Shown here: piece after piece, positions 7,619-15,921 of the stretch
How the letters are laid out: each line of letters begins with the position of its first letter
Position numbering within the stretch: position 1 is the stretch's first letter
Assembly: GCF_900129445.1 (NCBI RefSeq)
Contig: NZ_FQVT01000005.1
Span: forward strand, 206,799-270,798
Source of the DNA: Salegentibacter echinorum
Lineage (GTDB): Bacteria; Bacteroidota; Bacteroidia; Flavobacteriales; Flavobacteriaceae
Reading direction: 5' to 3'
Length of the DNA: 64,000 bases
Notes under the pieces: generated by a model
The model's input: only the letters and a program-made list of their open reading frames with translations
The model's database searches: none
Told to the model about the DNA's origin: nothing
Translations under genes and position numbers: made by a program

Positions 7619-9019
7619 ATGGCTATAAGATTAGAACCTATATTAACCGAGGGCATTGCTCAAGTTTCATATTTTATATGTGACGATAGTTCAGGCTGTG
7701 CGGCAGTAATTGACCCGCGTCCCGATGCCGATATTTACCTTCAAAAGGGAAGAAAATATGGTGTAAGTATTACCCATGTTTTTGAAACCCACATTCATGC
7801 CGATTTCCTGAGCGGTGCGCGGGAATTAGTAGCCCGCTGCAAAGGAAGTGCTAAGCTGTATGTAAGCGTTGAGGGTGGTGCTTCCTATGATTTTGAGCAT
7901 CAACCTATTCGCGATGGGGATGAGTTCGAATTTGGTGAAATCAAATTACAGGCAAAACATACGCCCGGCCATACTCCTGAACATTTATCCTATTTAGTAT
8001 CTAGCACAGAAGAGGAAAAAGCCTGGGGTGTATTAACCGGGGATTCTTTGTTCGTAGATTCTATAGGACGGCCAGATTTACTGGGCGATGAAAAGACGGA
8101 AGAACTAACCAGGGCTCTTTACAACACCATGCGTAATTTTTTCTGTAAACTTGGAGATGAGATCATTATTTACCCCTGCCATGCAGCAGGTTCAGCTTGT
8201 GGTCCCAATATAGGTGACCGTATGCATAGTACGATAGGATATGAAAAGAAACATAATCCGTTTATGCAAATGGAGGATTACGATGAATTTAAAAAAGCTA
8301 TTCAGGATAATGCGCCTCCTGTACCCTCTCATTATCCAAAAATGAAAAAACTCAACACTCAGGGACCGGAAATATTTGGTCATACCCCGCAGGTGCGTTC
8401 CTTAAATGTAGAACAGTTTGAAGAGGAAATGAATAATAAAGACACTGTGCTAATAGACACCCGGGATATGCTGGCTTTTGGCGGGGGTCATATAGAGGGC
8501 GCACTTAATATTGGACAACGCTCCATATTATCGGTGTGGACCGGATGGCTAATAGATACTAACGCTCCCATTTTACTGGTTATGCCGCAAGACACAAATT
8601 TGGAACGAGTGGTGACTTTACTATGGCACACGGGACATACCAATATAAGAGGCTACCTGGGAGGGAGTATGCGCAACTGGCAGGAATCTGGCAAGCCAAT
8701 TAAAAAATTACCCCAACTTAGCGTGCAGGAACTCAATCAAAAGAAAGAACAATATAAACCACTTGATGTACGTAAGAAAAAAGAATGGGAAGAAGGCAAT
8801 ATTCCAGGTGCAACGCATATTTTTCTGGGAGAACTATTAGATAAGATCAACACATTAGAGAAAGAAGAAACCTATGCCGTGTACTGTGCCAGCGGTTATA
8901 GAGCTAGCATTGCAGCCAGTATTTTACAAAAAAACGGATTTAAAAAAATTCATAGTATTCCAGGCAGTTTTAAGGCGTGGAAAGCTGCTGATTTACCTAT
9001 TGAAAATAAAAATAATTAA
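7619..9019 (+). CDS. cstB: CstB-like persulfide dioxygenase: metallo-beta-lactamase fold plus two rhodanese domains
   Basis: 466 residues; staphylococcal CstB is slightly shorter and has the same plan. The N-terminal metallo-beta-lactamase domain carries THIHADFLSG (57-66; H58, H60, D62), HTPGHTPEHL and DSLF, giving an iron site like ETHE1. Next is a rhodanese fold without a catalytic cysteine (VLIDTRDMLAF...GHIEGALNI). Last is an active rhodanese with CASGYR, Cys423. In the CstB family this fusion oxidises low-molecular-weight persulfides to sulfite and transfers sulfur to make thiosulfate, protecting against sulfide. The DUF442 gene 10 bp downstream is a frequent companion. No CstR-like repressor or Sqr gene is visible, so regulation is unknown. 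Confidence 0.82.
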   Translation: MAIRLEPILTEGIAQVSYFICDDSSGCAAVIDPRPDADIYLQKGRKYGVSITHVFETHIHADFLSGARELVARCKGSAKLYVSVEGGASYDFEHQPIRDGDEFEFGEIKLQAKHTPGHTPEHLSYLVSSTEEEKAWGVLTGDSLFVDSIGRPDLLGDEKTEELTRALYNTMRNFFCKLGDEIIIYPCHAAGSACGPNIGDRMHSTIGYEKKHNPFMQMEDYDEFKKAIQDNAPPVPSHYPKMKKLNTQGPEIFGHTPQVRSLNVEQFEEEMNNKDTVLIDTRDMLAFGGGHIEGALNIGQRSILSVWTGWLIDTNAPILLVMPQDTNLERVVTLLWHTGHTNIRGYLGGSMRNWQESGKPIKKLPQLSVQELNQKKEQYKPLDVRKKKEWEEGNIPGATHIFLGELLDKINTLEKEETYAVYCASGYRASIAASILQKNGFKKIHSIPGSFKAWKAADLPIENKNN

Positions 9020-9029
9020 AAAATAAATT

Positions 9030-9482
9030 ATGAACCAGAACCAGGATATTAAGAACGTTAATAATGAAATTTCGGTGGCAACTTTTGACCCCGATGAAAA
9101 CAGTTTTAAAATCTTTGCTGAAAAAGATTTTAAATCGGTTATTAATTTGCAGACCGATGATGAAGACCAAAATGTTTCTTCTAAGCAAGAGAAGGAACTG
9201 GCAAAAACCAACAATCTAGAATATCGTCAATTCCAGGTATCCAAAGACAACCTTTCTGAAGCTATGGTAGATGATTTCCGAAAAGAACTTGAAAACCTAC
9301 CCAAACCCATAGTAGTTCATTGTAAATCTGGCAAACGCTCGGGAGCATTCGTTATGATGCATATTGGGTGTCAAAAAAACATGTCTGGAGAAGATGTGAT
9401 TAAAGAAGCTGAAAATATGGGATTTGAATGTGATGTACCAGAATTAGCAAAATTCCTTAAAAAATATGTAAACGAACATTAA
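9030..9482 (+). CDS. DUF442/Blh-type phosphatase-like protein of the sulfide locus
   Basis: 150 residues. The core VVHCKSGKRSG places Cys98 and Arg103 in a C-x4-R loop, the form seen in the DUF442 (TIGR01244-like) branch of the cysteine phosphatase fold and intermediate in size between PTP and rhodanese loops. The N-terminal SVATFDPDENSFKIFAEKDFKSVINLQ segment matches the strand-helix start of that domain. In many proteobacteria the domain is fused to a metallo-beta-lactamase/rhodanese sulfide protein (Blh). Here it is a separate gene 11 bp behind the CstB-like gene, almost certainly co-transcribed. The substrate is not established; persulfide handling is inferred from context. Confidence 0.78.
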   Translation: MNQNQDIKNVNNEISVATFDPDENSFKIFAEKDFKSVINLQTDDEDQNVSSKQEKELAKTNNLEYRQFQVSKDNLSEAMVDDFRKELENLPKPIVVHCKSGKRSGAFVMMHIGCQKNMSGEDVIKEAENMGFECDVPELAKFLKKYVNEH

Positions 9483-9824
9483 TAGCAATTAGAATAACAG
9501 CTCTCAAATATACCAGGAAAGGAGTATTCAATCTGCGGTACTTTTGGCCTCACGTACCTCCGGCTATTTCTCATTTCCGTGGCTTGCAAGGCTTAAAACC
9601 CTCTACCCTCTCGTTTACCTGGAGAATATGACCCAAAATCATGTTTTGCATTGGGTTTGTATAGCCTAGCTTAATAGGGAAGATGCAAGAGAACCAAATT
9701 AATCAATTGAAATTAAATCGCTATCTTTTATTTTGATCTGAAAAAGATGCTTAAAAATTTTCGGCAATCTAGAGATGTACAAAATAGCATCATCAGCAAA
9801 ATAAAACTGAACATACATTAATTT
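9483..9824. other. 342-bp intergenic region, nothing recognised
   Basis: No reading frame with coding character, no strong hairpin with a T-run, and no clear TAnnTTTG promoter before the nitrilase gene. Confidence 0.4.
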
Positions 9825-10775
9825 ATGAACATATCGGTAGCGCAATTTCAACCCAAAGACGGAGATAAAAAATACAACCTATCCATAATTTATAAACTCG
9901 CAAAAAAAGCTAAATCTGAAGGAGCCGATCTAATTAGTTTTCACGAAATGTCGATTACCGCTTATACCTACACTAGGGATTTAAGCAAAAAAGAAATAAC
10001 CGATTTAGCAGAGGAAGTGCCTAATGGAAAAAGCACACAGGAACTAATTGCCATTTCCAAAGAGTTGGACATCCCGATTTTAGCAGGCCTGGTAGAAAAA
10101 TCTAGAGACAAAATATTCAACACCTATATCTGTGTTACAAGGGATGGGGTAATTGCGAAACACCGGAAATTGCATCCTTTTATTAATAAGTATATGTCTG
10201 CCGGTAATGAATATTGCGTTTTTGATCTCTTGGGTTGGAAGTGCGGAATTTTGATCTGCTATGATAATAATGTAATAGAAAATGTAAGAGCGACAAGCCT
10301 CCTGGGAGCCGAATTGATTTTCGCACCCCATGTTACAGGCTGCACGCCTTCTGCTATGCCTCACAGAGACTATGTGGCAGACAAGTATTGGCAAAATCGT
10401 GAAAACGACCCTGTTTCATTACGAATGGAATTTGACGGTCCTAAAGGTAGGCGTTGGTTAATGCGTTGGTTGCCTGCAAGAGCTTACGATAACGGGGTTT
10501 ATTATGCCTTTACGAACCCGATAGGCTATGACGGAGAACAACTCAAAAATGGGAATTCAATGATAATTGATCCTTATGGAGAGGTTCTTTCTGAAATAAA
10601 ATCTTTTGAAAATCAAATAACAACTTCAAAAATCACAAAAGAAAAAATTGAGCTTTCAGGGGGGTATAGGTACAAAAAGGCCCGCAGACCGGAACTTTAT
10701 AAAGATATAATTGGTCAAAATCACGAATCGGACACGAGCCCGGTATGGTTGAAGAAGGAAAAAGCCAAAGATTGA
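9825..10775 (+). CDS. Nitrilase-superfamily carbon-nitrogen hydrolase
   Basis: 316 residues, typical for the family. The catalytic triad is visible: Glu41 in ISFHEMS, Lys115 in KHRKLHPF and Cys145 in GILICYDN. The usual signature GAELIFAPH follows, and ARAYDNGVYYAFTNPIG is the conserved region after the cysteine. Such enzymes hydrolyse nitriles or amides through a covalent thioester. The substrate cannot be told from sequence, and HxxxxD insertion differences (a longer 180-225 region with HRDYVADKYW) suggest an aliphatic amidase/nitrilase of unassigned specificity. It is preceded by 342 bp of non-coding DNA, so it is probably a separate unit from the sulfide genes. Confidence 0.8.
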   Translation: MNISVAQFQPKDGDKKYNLSIIYKLAKKAKSEGADLISFHEMSITAYTYTRDLSKKEITDLAEEVPNGKSTQELIAISKELDIPILAGLVEKSRDKIFNTYICVTRDGVIAKHRKLHPFINKYMSAGNEYCVFDLLGWKCGILICYDNNVIENVRATSLLGAELIFAPHVTGCTPSAMPHRDYVADKYWQNRENDPVSLRMEFDGPKGRRWLMRWLPARAYDNGVYYAFTNPIGYDGEQLKNGNSMIIDPYGEVLSEIKSFENQITTSKITKEKIELSGGYRYKKARRPELYKDIIGQNHESDTSPVWLKKEKAKD

Positions 10776-10890
10776 GCAAATGCTAATGCATAATTGAGTA
10801 AACGAGTGATAACTTAAAGGCTGCCAACTAACTTTTGCTTATAGATTATCGGTTGTGCAAGTAGTCGCAGGACTTAAACAGGAGGACTAA

Positions 10891-11856
10891 AAATTAAGAG
10901 GTCTTAGCGCCACTAACGATAACATGATTTGGTCTTTAAATGCCAGGCCAATGCCGGGGATTCAGTTTAAGACGAATCGCCCCGTGATGATATTTCCTTA
11001 TGATGGGATTGCACTAGAGGCCTCCTGGAATGAATATTTAATGGGCAACGATAGGTTTGTTGCAGATACCAGGCTACATTATAAATATCTTAAATTAATT
11101 TATACGAGTCCCCGGGAAGATATAGCCTTAAAATTTGGGTTTCACCACGCAGCACAATGGGCCGGGGACTCCCCAACAAATGGTTCGCAACCAAACAATT
11201 TTAAAAGTTATATTAAAATGTTTTTTGGAGGAGGCTTCGCTAATCAGTTGGGGATGTATGAATTTAGTTTTCAGAGGTCCTTAAAAGACAATTGGGACCT
11301 CAATCTTACTTATAATTATATGTTTGAGACTTTGCAGGGTGGACAACTCTCCAATCTTCCGGATGGTCGCTACTCGGTATTTTTAGATTCCAGGACGGAC
11401 CGCAGGCTGGTGAATGGAGTTTTATATGAATTTTACTATACCCGAAACCAAAATATACTCGCTAACTCTAATTTCCAAAATGAAGATTATTTTAATCACG
11501 CTATATATCAATCTGGCTGGACCAACCAAAGACGAATTATAGGACTACCTTTCTTCGATTATGACGAGAAGCAAGATGCTGTAATTGGTAATAAGTTTGT
11601 AGCACATCACATTGGGCTTTCAGGACAATTTTTTAATTATTTTGAAACTTATCCCTATCAATTATTATTGAGCTATATCTATAAAGACGGCCGCCACGGA
11701 ACATATTATACTCCATCTCGTGAGGTTTTCGCAGGCATGTTTAGTTTGGGAATTTGACGTAATTTTATTGATGTAGATGCACAAATTGGAATAGAGGTTA
11801 ATAATGTTGCAAATCCTATTTATGGAGTTGGCCTGCAGGTAAGAAAGCAATTTTAG
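10891..11856 (+). pseudogene. Decayed Wzi-like outer-membrane capsule assembly protein (5' truncated, in-frame stop)
   Basis: Homology-like sequence begins right after a stop at 10888 (KLRGLSATNDN) and runs through an ATG at 10924 to a TGA at 11755-11757. The same frame then continues for 32 codons to TAG 11854-11856, ending VGLQVRKQF, a typical last beta-strand with terminal Phe. The body (SGWTNQRRIIGLPFFDYD, NKFVAHHIGLSGQFF, YQLLLSYI) looks like the Wzi-type capsule assembly barrels common in Bacteroidota, which are about 500 residues; the signal peptide and first third are missing. A stop plus a missing start argue for a relic, unless the stop is a sequencing error. Family assignment is by pattern recognition. 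Confidence 0.65.
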
Positions 11857-12327
11857 CACTTATTTCTTCCTAAAGCTTAAATAGTTTACCACTTTCCCCC
11901 TGTCCCCTATTCAAACTGAAATTCATAAAAATATGCAAGTAAGGTCCTGGCTATAACTCTATAATAAATCAAATTGTCCCGCTGAGCATTAATCGAAGTA
12001 CAGCTATGGAAATTATGAGCAAATAGAGCATAAAATAAACGAGTTTGAGTGCATCATTACCTGGTTAAATTTTACTAGATTAAATGCGTGAGTTAACAAT
12101 TAGTTTCAATAAATGAAAAACCTTCATAAACTTTAATTTTTATGAAGGTTTTGCTGAATTTATCTTCCAGCTATCCTTAAAATAAACTACCCGGGGGGAA
12201 GCCCACGAGGTATTATAGATAGTAGGAGTATTATTTTGATTTCGAGACAAGCTTCGTAGCATTATAATCTCAATTATCGAGTAATCAAATACGGGTAATA
12301 AGTTAGGATTAGATTAAGAGAATCACA
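11857..12327. other. 471-bp intergenic region with a bidirectional terminator
   Basis: Contains the hairpin at 12118-12152, a degenerate copy of the CTGAGC...TCGAAG palindrome family (about 11980-12000) and a stretch resembling the CCCGGGG/TCGAG repeat vocabulary found elsewhere (12188-12260). No gene recognised. Confidence 0.5.
12118..12152. terminator. Bidirectional rho-independent terminator
   Basis: CCTTCATAAA (12121-12130) pairs with TTTATGAAGG (12139-12148), flanked by A-run and T-run, so it can stop transcripts from both sides. It is placed between the convergent Wzi relic and the iron-uptake operon. Confidence 0.75.
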
Positions 12328-13047
12328 TTATTCCTGCACCAATTTTTGCGTGGCAACGCGCCAAACCGATTTATACGGGGCTTTTTGGGTATTCCCTTTT
12401 TCTTCCGGATGGTAGGTCGTGGCCTCAAAAAAATAGTTTCCTTTTTCTGAAAAATCTACCTCAACAATTCCTGCTACATTGCTTTTTAAATCTTCGGTCT
12501 TTCCGGAAGGATAAAAAATTGTCACTGTAACCCCCTCCTTTAATTTTCCTTTAAAATATGTCTTGAGTTGTTTTTTCCCTGGTTGCTTACTTTCAAAATC
12601 CTCTAGCAATATAAGCTCTGGACTTTCTGCCGTAACGACTGATGTTTCCTTTTTACTCCCTACAATTACCTGTGCAAATGCATTAAACTGGTAATCGGTC
12701 CCGTCACCGGGATCTTCAGCTATATGGCTTATCTCCAGACGGTGTATTCCTTGCTCTTTAGGTGTAAAATTAGCTCGATAAACGTCATCACCGGTTTCGG
12801 TTTTTAGCTGAATTCTTTCTCCGGTAGGCTTTACGAGCCAGAGTTGAAAATCTGCTACATTAGAGTACCAATCGGCTACTTTTTCTAAGCTTCTGTCCTC
12901 AAATTCGCTATAATAAACCCGAACTTCATGATTTTTACCAATTTCCCCCGCTTTTCCGGTATCTATTACCAAAGCATGAGCCTGAACAAATGTTATATTT
13001 AAAAGCATTAGCGCAAAGGCCAACAGAAATGATTTTATATTTTTCAT
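12328..13047 (-). CDS. Periplasmic DUF4198-like protein, last gene of the iron-uptake operon
   Basis: 239 residues with a clear signal peptide (MKNIKSFLLAFALMLL...VQA, cleavage before HALV). The mature part has two beta-rich repeats (YRANFTPKEQGIHRLEISH and VEVDFSEKGNYFFEATTYH) resembling the Ig-like DUF4198/NikK-type domain, and the mature chain begins HALVIDTG; an N-terminal histidine binds metal in related nickel/cobalt proteins. It lies 44 bp after the PepSY membrane protein and is probably co-transcribed. A role in holding metal or modulating the reductase is inferred from context. Confidence 0.68.
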   Translation of the reverse strand: MKNIKSFLLAFALMLLNITFVQAHALVIDTGKAGEIGKNHEVRVYYSEFEDRSLEKVADWYSNVADFQLWLVKPTGERIQLKTETGDDVYRANFTPKEQGIHRLEISHIAEDPGDGTDYQFNAFAQVIVGSKKETSVVTAESPELILLEDFESKQPGKKQLKTYFKGKLKEGVTVTIFYPSGKTEDLKSNVAGIVEVDFSEKGNYFFEATTYHPEEKGNTQKAPYKSVWRVATQKLVQE

Positions 13048-13091
13048 ATTTATTAATTTTATCGCGAAGGAATTTAAAAAGTTTATTCCTT

Positions 13092-14297
13092 CTATTTATA
13101 ACTTGGAAATTTTAAGGCTTTAAACCTTTTATTTTTACTTTTCTTCCACCAAACAATAAAACCGGTGATAGGGAGACTTGCCGAAATTAGACAGACTAAA
13201 AACGCAATGATCTTTGTCCAAATACCTCCTATAGCACCTACGTGCAAATCGTAATTCAGTTTCATAAGTTGGTCGCCTCCATTCAGTTCAGGAAACCTGG
13301 GTTCCTCTTTAAGCGTTTCCAAAGAATTTTGATTATAAGAAGTATTAATAGACTGCCATCTCGTTTCAAAACTCGGATTAATCCCCACGTTCCAAACCCC
13401 AGTTTCCCCCCTGGGGAACTGTATGTTTATACTATTATCATTGGGATCGATTCCGCTTTGCATTACATTCTGGAACAGTATATCCTCCTCGGGTAAATTG
13501 GTAGTACTAACCGCGGTAGTGTCTGAAATAAGTGATTTAGTATTCCTGTTTTCTCCTCCCGAAGCAGCCCAGTAAGCCGCGTCTGAAAACCATTGCATTC
13601 CATACACCATTCCGGTAAGCCCAAGCACTAAAGCAATTAAAAGTGAATAAAAACCCAACACGTTATGAAGGTCATAATTCAATCTTTTAAATTTTGCAGT
13701 CCATTTAATTTTAAAACTAGCCTCTTTGGTTCTTTTGTTCCATCGTTTTGGCCACCATAACACCAGGCCTGTAAGCAAGGCAATAACGAAGATAAGGGTA
13801 CCATAAGCAACAATAGGTTTCCCAATACTTCTGGGTAACCACAATTGATAATGCCCTATGATCATGCTTCTCCAAAAATCGTCGTTAAGCTTACGGTTAT
13901 GTAGCACTTCTCCCGTATAAGGATTAACATAAACCTCCTGGTAATTGGTCCTATTGGCATAATATGGAACTAAAGCACTTTTCCCTGCTCCCCTATAAAC
14001 AACCGAGTAAACCGAAGGAAAACTGTACTCTTCCATTACCGCGTTCTTAAGTCTGGAAGGAGGCAAAAACTCATCGGTTTCATTATATTCAATATTTTGA
14101 AAAGGCTCCGTAACATTCTTAATTTCCTGTTCAAAAGTTAATATTGCTGCGGTAAGACTTACAATTACGACCACTATACCCGAAATTAACCCTAGCCAAA
14201 GATGAAGCCACGCCGAGATACGGTAAAAATAGGAGCGTGGTTTTTTTCGTTTTTTCTTCTTCTTTTTTCTCGGTTTGGCGGGAGAAGTAGCTTCCAT
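13092..14297 (-). CDS. xusC: PepSY-domain inner-membrane protein, XusC-like siderophore/iron reductase
   Basis: 401 residues with four predicted membrane helices: around 25-50 after a very basic N-terminus (RKKKKKKRK), 155-180, 205-235 and 370-390. Conserved histidines sit at helix edges (SAWLHLWLG, GHYQLWL, YDLHNVLGFY, YDLHVGAIGG), as in PepSY_TM proteins proposed to carry haem and reduce ferric siderophores. Periplasmic loops have the PepSY pattern (VYVNPYTGEVLHNRKL). The position after a TonB receptor and a DUF4374 lipoprotein matches the Bacteroides XusA-XusB-XusC order. A 166-bp gap holding an inverted-repeat element separates it from the lipoprotein gene. Confidence 0.82.
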   Translation of the reverse strand: MEATSPAKPRKKKKKKRKKPRSYFYRISAWLHLWLGLISGIVVVIVSLTAAILTFEQEIKNVTEPFQNIEYNETDEFLPPSRLKNAVMEEYSFPSVYSVVYRGAGKSALVPYYANRTNYQEVYVNPYTGEVLHNRKLNDDFWRSMIIGHYQLWLPRSIGKPIVAYGTLIFVIALLTGLVLWWPKRWNKRTKEASFKIKWTAKFKRLNYDLHNVLGFYSLLIALVLGLTGMVYGMQWFSDAAYWAASGGENRNTKSLISDTTAVSTTNLPEEDILFQNVMQSGIDPNDNSINIQFPRGETGVWNVGINPSFETRWQSINTSYNQNSLETLKEEPRFPELNGGDQLMKLNYDLHVGAIGGIWTKIIAFLVCLISASLPITGFIVWWKKSKNKRFKALKFPSYK

Positions 14298-14318
14298 AAT
14301 ATTCTTATTAATTTAAAT

Positions 14319-14449
14319 GTGACTGTCCTAAAAGTAAGATTCAGCGTCCTTACGAACGAAGTGAAGTAACCTGCTTATTGATTTCCAATAAGTTGTAAAT
14401 TGCTTCGTTCCCTGCAATGACAACTCAAAGTACTTTTTAGACAGTCACA
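14319..14449. repeat. 131-bp inverted-repeat (REP/MITE-like) element inside the iron operon
   Basis: Ends TGTGACTGTCCTAAAAGTA (14319-14337) and TACTTTTTAGACAGTCACA (14431-14449) are inverted repeats matching at 17 of 19 positions. The interior (CAGCGTCC...CGAACGAAG...CTTCGTTCCCTGCAATGACA) is a degenerate form of the CATTGCGAG...GGCAATC palindromes seen at 37, 43-45 and 63 kb. It lies between two genes of one operon, where a hairpin can tune differential expression. Confidence 0.7.
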
Positions 14450-14463
14450 TATGGCTATTCAAA

Positions 14464-15708
14464 TTATTTTGCAGAGTCTAGTTTGCTTATTGCGGTTATG
14501 TTTCCGCCCTGTACTTCCAGGCCTTGTGAAGCGGCAGCAGTAGCGATATCTATATTATAAACAAAACTGCTTTCTCTAGTAGTGACTCCTATGTTTACAA
14601 TCCCATCTTCCCCTACATAATTATTTGTAGTTATACTGGTGATGTTTTCAGCATCTGGCATCCCACTAATCCAATCAAAAGTTTTGTTATACACATTAAT
14701 TACCGCCAGGGAATTTCCTGTGGCATAGGCAGATGTTTTTTCTTTATTCATAAACACTACAAAATTTCCGTTTCCGGCATAGACATGATCGGTCACATAA
14801 TATCCTCCAGAGGCTTCTTCCAGATCAAATAAATAGGTTTCATCAAATGCTGTTGTTCCATTTTTAATACGGGTTACCGCAGAAGGTTTTGTAGAGCTAA
14901 AATCTCCGTTGCTTACCGCTACTGCCGAAGAAAATGCGTAAGCATCTCCGGTTTCATCTACACTAAGTCCATTGGTAAAGTATCGGCCAATAAAACTGGT
15001 ACGGTCATCTTCAATAATAGTCTCCAATTCCATCTCTGGATAAGAATAAACGGCCACCCAGGATTGATCTGGATAAGAAGTTCCAAAGCTATCATTACAA
15101 CAAGCTTTTACGGTAAAGAAGGGTGCATATACCTTATCTCCTACCTGGGTAAGCCAGCTAAAAAAAGCCTGTTCTCCTTCTGGCGCAAGCGCTGCCGTAT
15201 TAATTTGTCCCTCGTCAACAAACTGGCTGGTTTCTGTATCCAAACGGTACCAACTGGCCACGGGAGCATCAGCATTTCTTGAAATTTTCATTAGTAATAC
15301 GTCCTCATTTACAGGAGCAAAGGCCTGTACGGTTTCCGATTGGAAATCTGAAAGCATTTGAAGTGTACCTTCTCCCCCAAGCTCATAAGTAGTGACCGCC
15401 CCGGGATTTCCCTGTCCATAAAGAAGACTAAAAAACTTATTATTATTGGTCACATAGTAGCGATAGGTCCCATCTTGCTCAATACCGTTTCCGGCAGTGC
15501 TAATGCTTCCTTCTGAAAGATTATTAGCTGTTAATAAATAATCGGCTACCCCTTCTGAAGCAACCGGAGTGGCTGCAATCACATACCTGGCCTGGGCTTC
15601 GTTTTCCCCTCCCCCATTATCGACATTTGTGTCATCATCAGAGCTACATCCTACTACCGCCAGGGAAAGTGCTAAAATTACGAGATTGAATAAATTGATT
15701 TTTTTCAT
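14464..15708 (-). CDS. xusB: DUF4374 lipoprotein, XusB-like surface siderophore-binding protein
   Basis: 414 residues. The lipobox LAVVGC puts Cys21 at the mature end, followed by SSDDD, an acidic lipoprotein export signal that sends Bacteroidota lipoproteins to the cell surface. The body has repeating beta segments of the DUF4374 seven-bladed propeller type (SVDETGDAYAFSSA, NVYNKTFDWISGMP, SITTNNYVGEDG). In Bacteroides thetaiotaomicron XusB is such a protein and captures ferric enterobactin for XusA. Here it lies 208 bp after the receptor gene, same strand. Surface location and siderophore binding are inferred from family and neighbours. Confidence 0.83.
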   Translation of the reverse strand: MKKINLFNLVILALSLAVVGCSSDDDTNVDNGGGENEAQARYVIAATPVASEGVADYLLTANNLSEGSISTAGNGIEQDGTYRYYVTNNNKFFSLLYGQGNPGAVTTYELGGEGTLQMLSDFQSETVQAFAPVNEDVLLMKISRNADAPVASWYRLDTETSQFVDEGQINTAALAPEGEQAFFSWLTQVGDKVYAPFFTVKACCNDSFGTSYPDQSWVAVYSYPEMELETIIEDDRTSFIGRYFTNGLSVDETGDAYAFSSAVAVSNGDFSSTKPSAVTRIKNGTTAFDETYLFDLEEASGGYYVTDHVYAGNGNFVVFMNKEKTSAYATGNSLAVINVYNKTFDWISGMPDAENITSITTNNYVGEDGIVNIGVTTRESSFVYNIDIATAAASQGLEVQGGNITAISKLDSAK

Positions 15709-15891
15709 TGGTTTATATTTAAAGTATTAATTTGAATAATATGGTTTTTGTCATTCTCTTGTGCGTTGTGTCTGTTTTGAGTTCAGCAACAAACTGGTTT
15801 CATTGGTCTTTAATTTTAAAGTAATCAAGAACCTAGACCCGGGACTATGCTTCCTAAAAGATCCTTTTATTTCCAAACAAGCCCCGGTTAA

Positions 15892-15921
15892 TTTAATCCC
15901 TGGCTATCGCCAGTGATTAAA
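15892..15921. repeat. Palindrome overlapping the stop of the TonB receptor gene
   Basis: TTTAATC-C-CTGGC-tatc-GCCAG-T-GATTAAA: near-perfect two-part stem spanning the receptor's stop codon (15917-15919). A similar sequence (AAATCCCTGGCTATCGC) recurs at 46238-46258 and a related head (CAAGCCTCGGGGAATTAAA) at 41583, so this is a repeat family member that may also act as an mRNA 3' hairpin. Confidence 0.6.
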
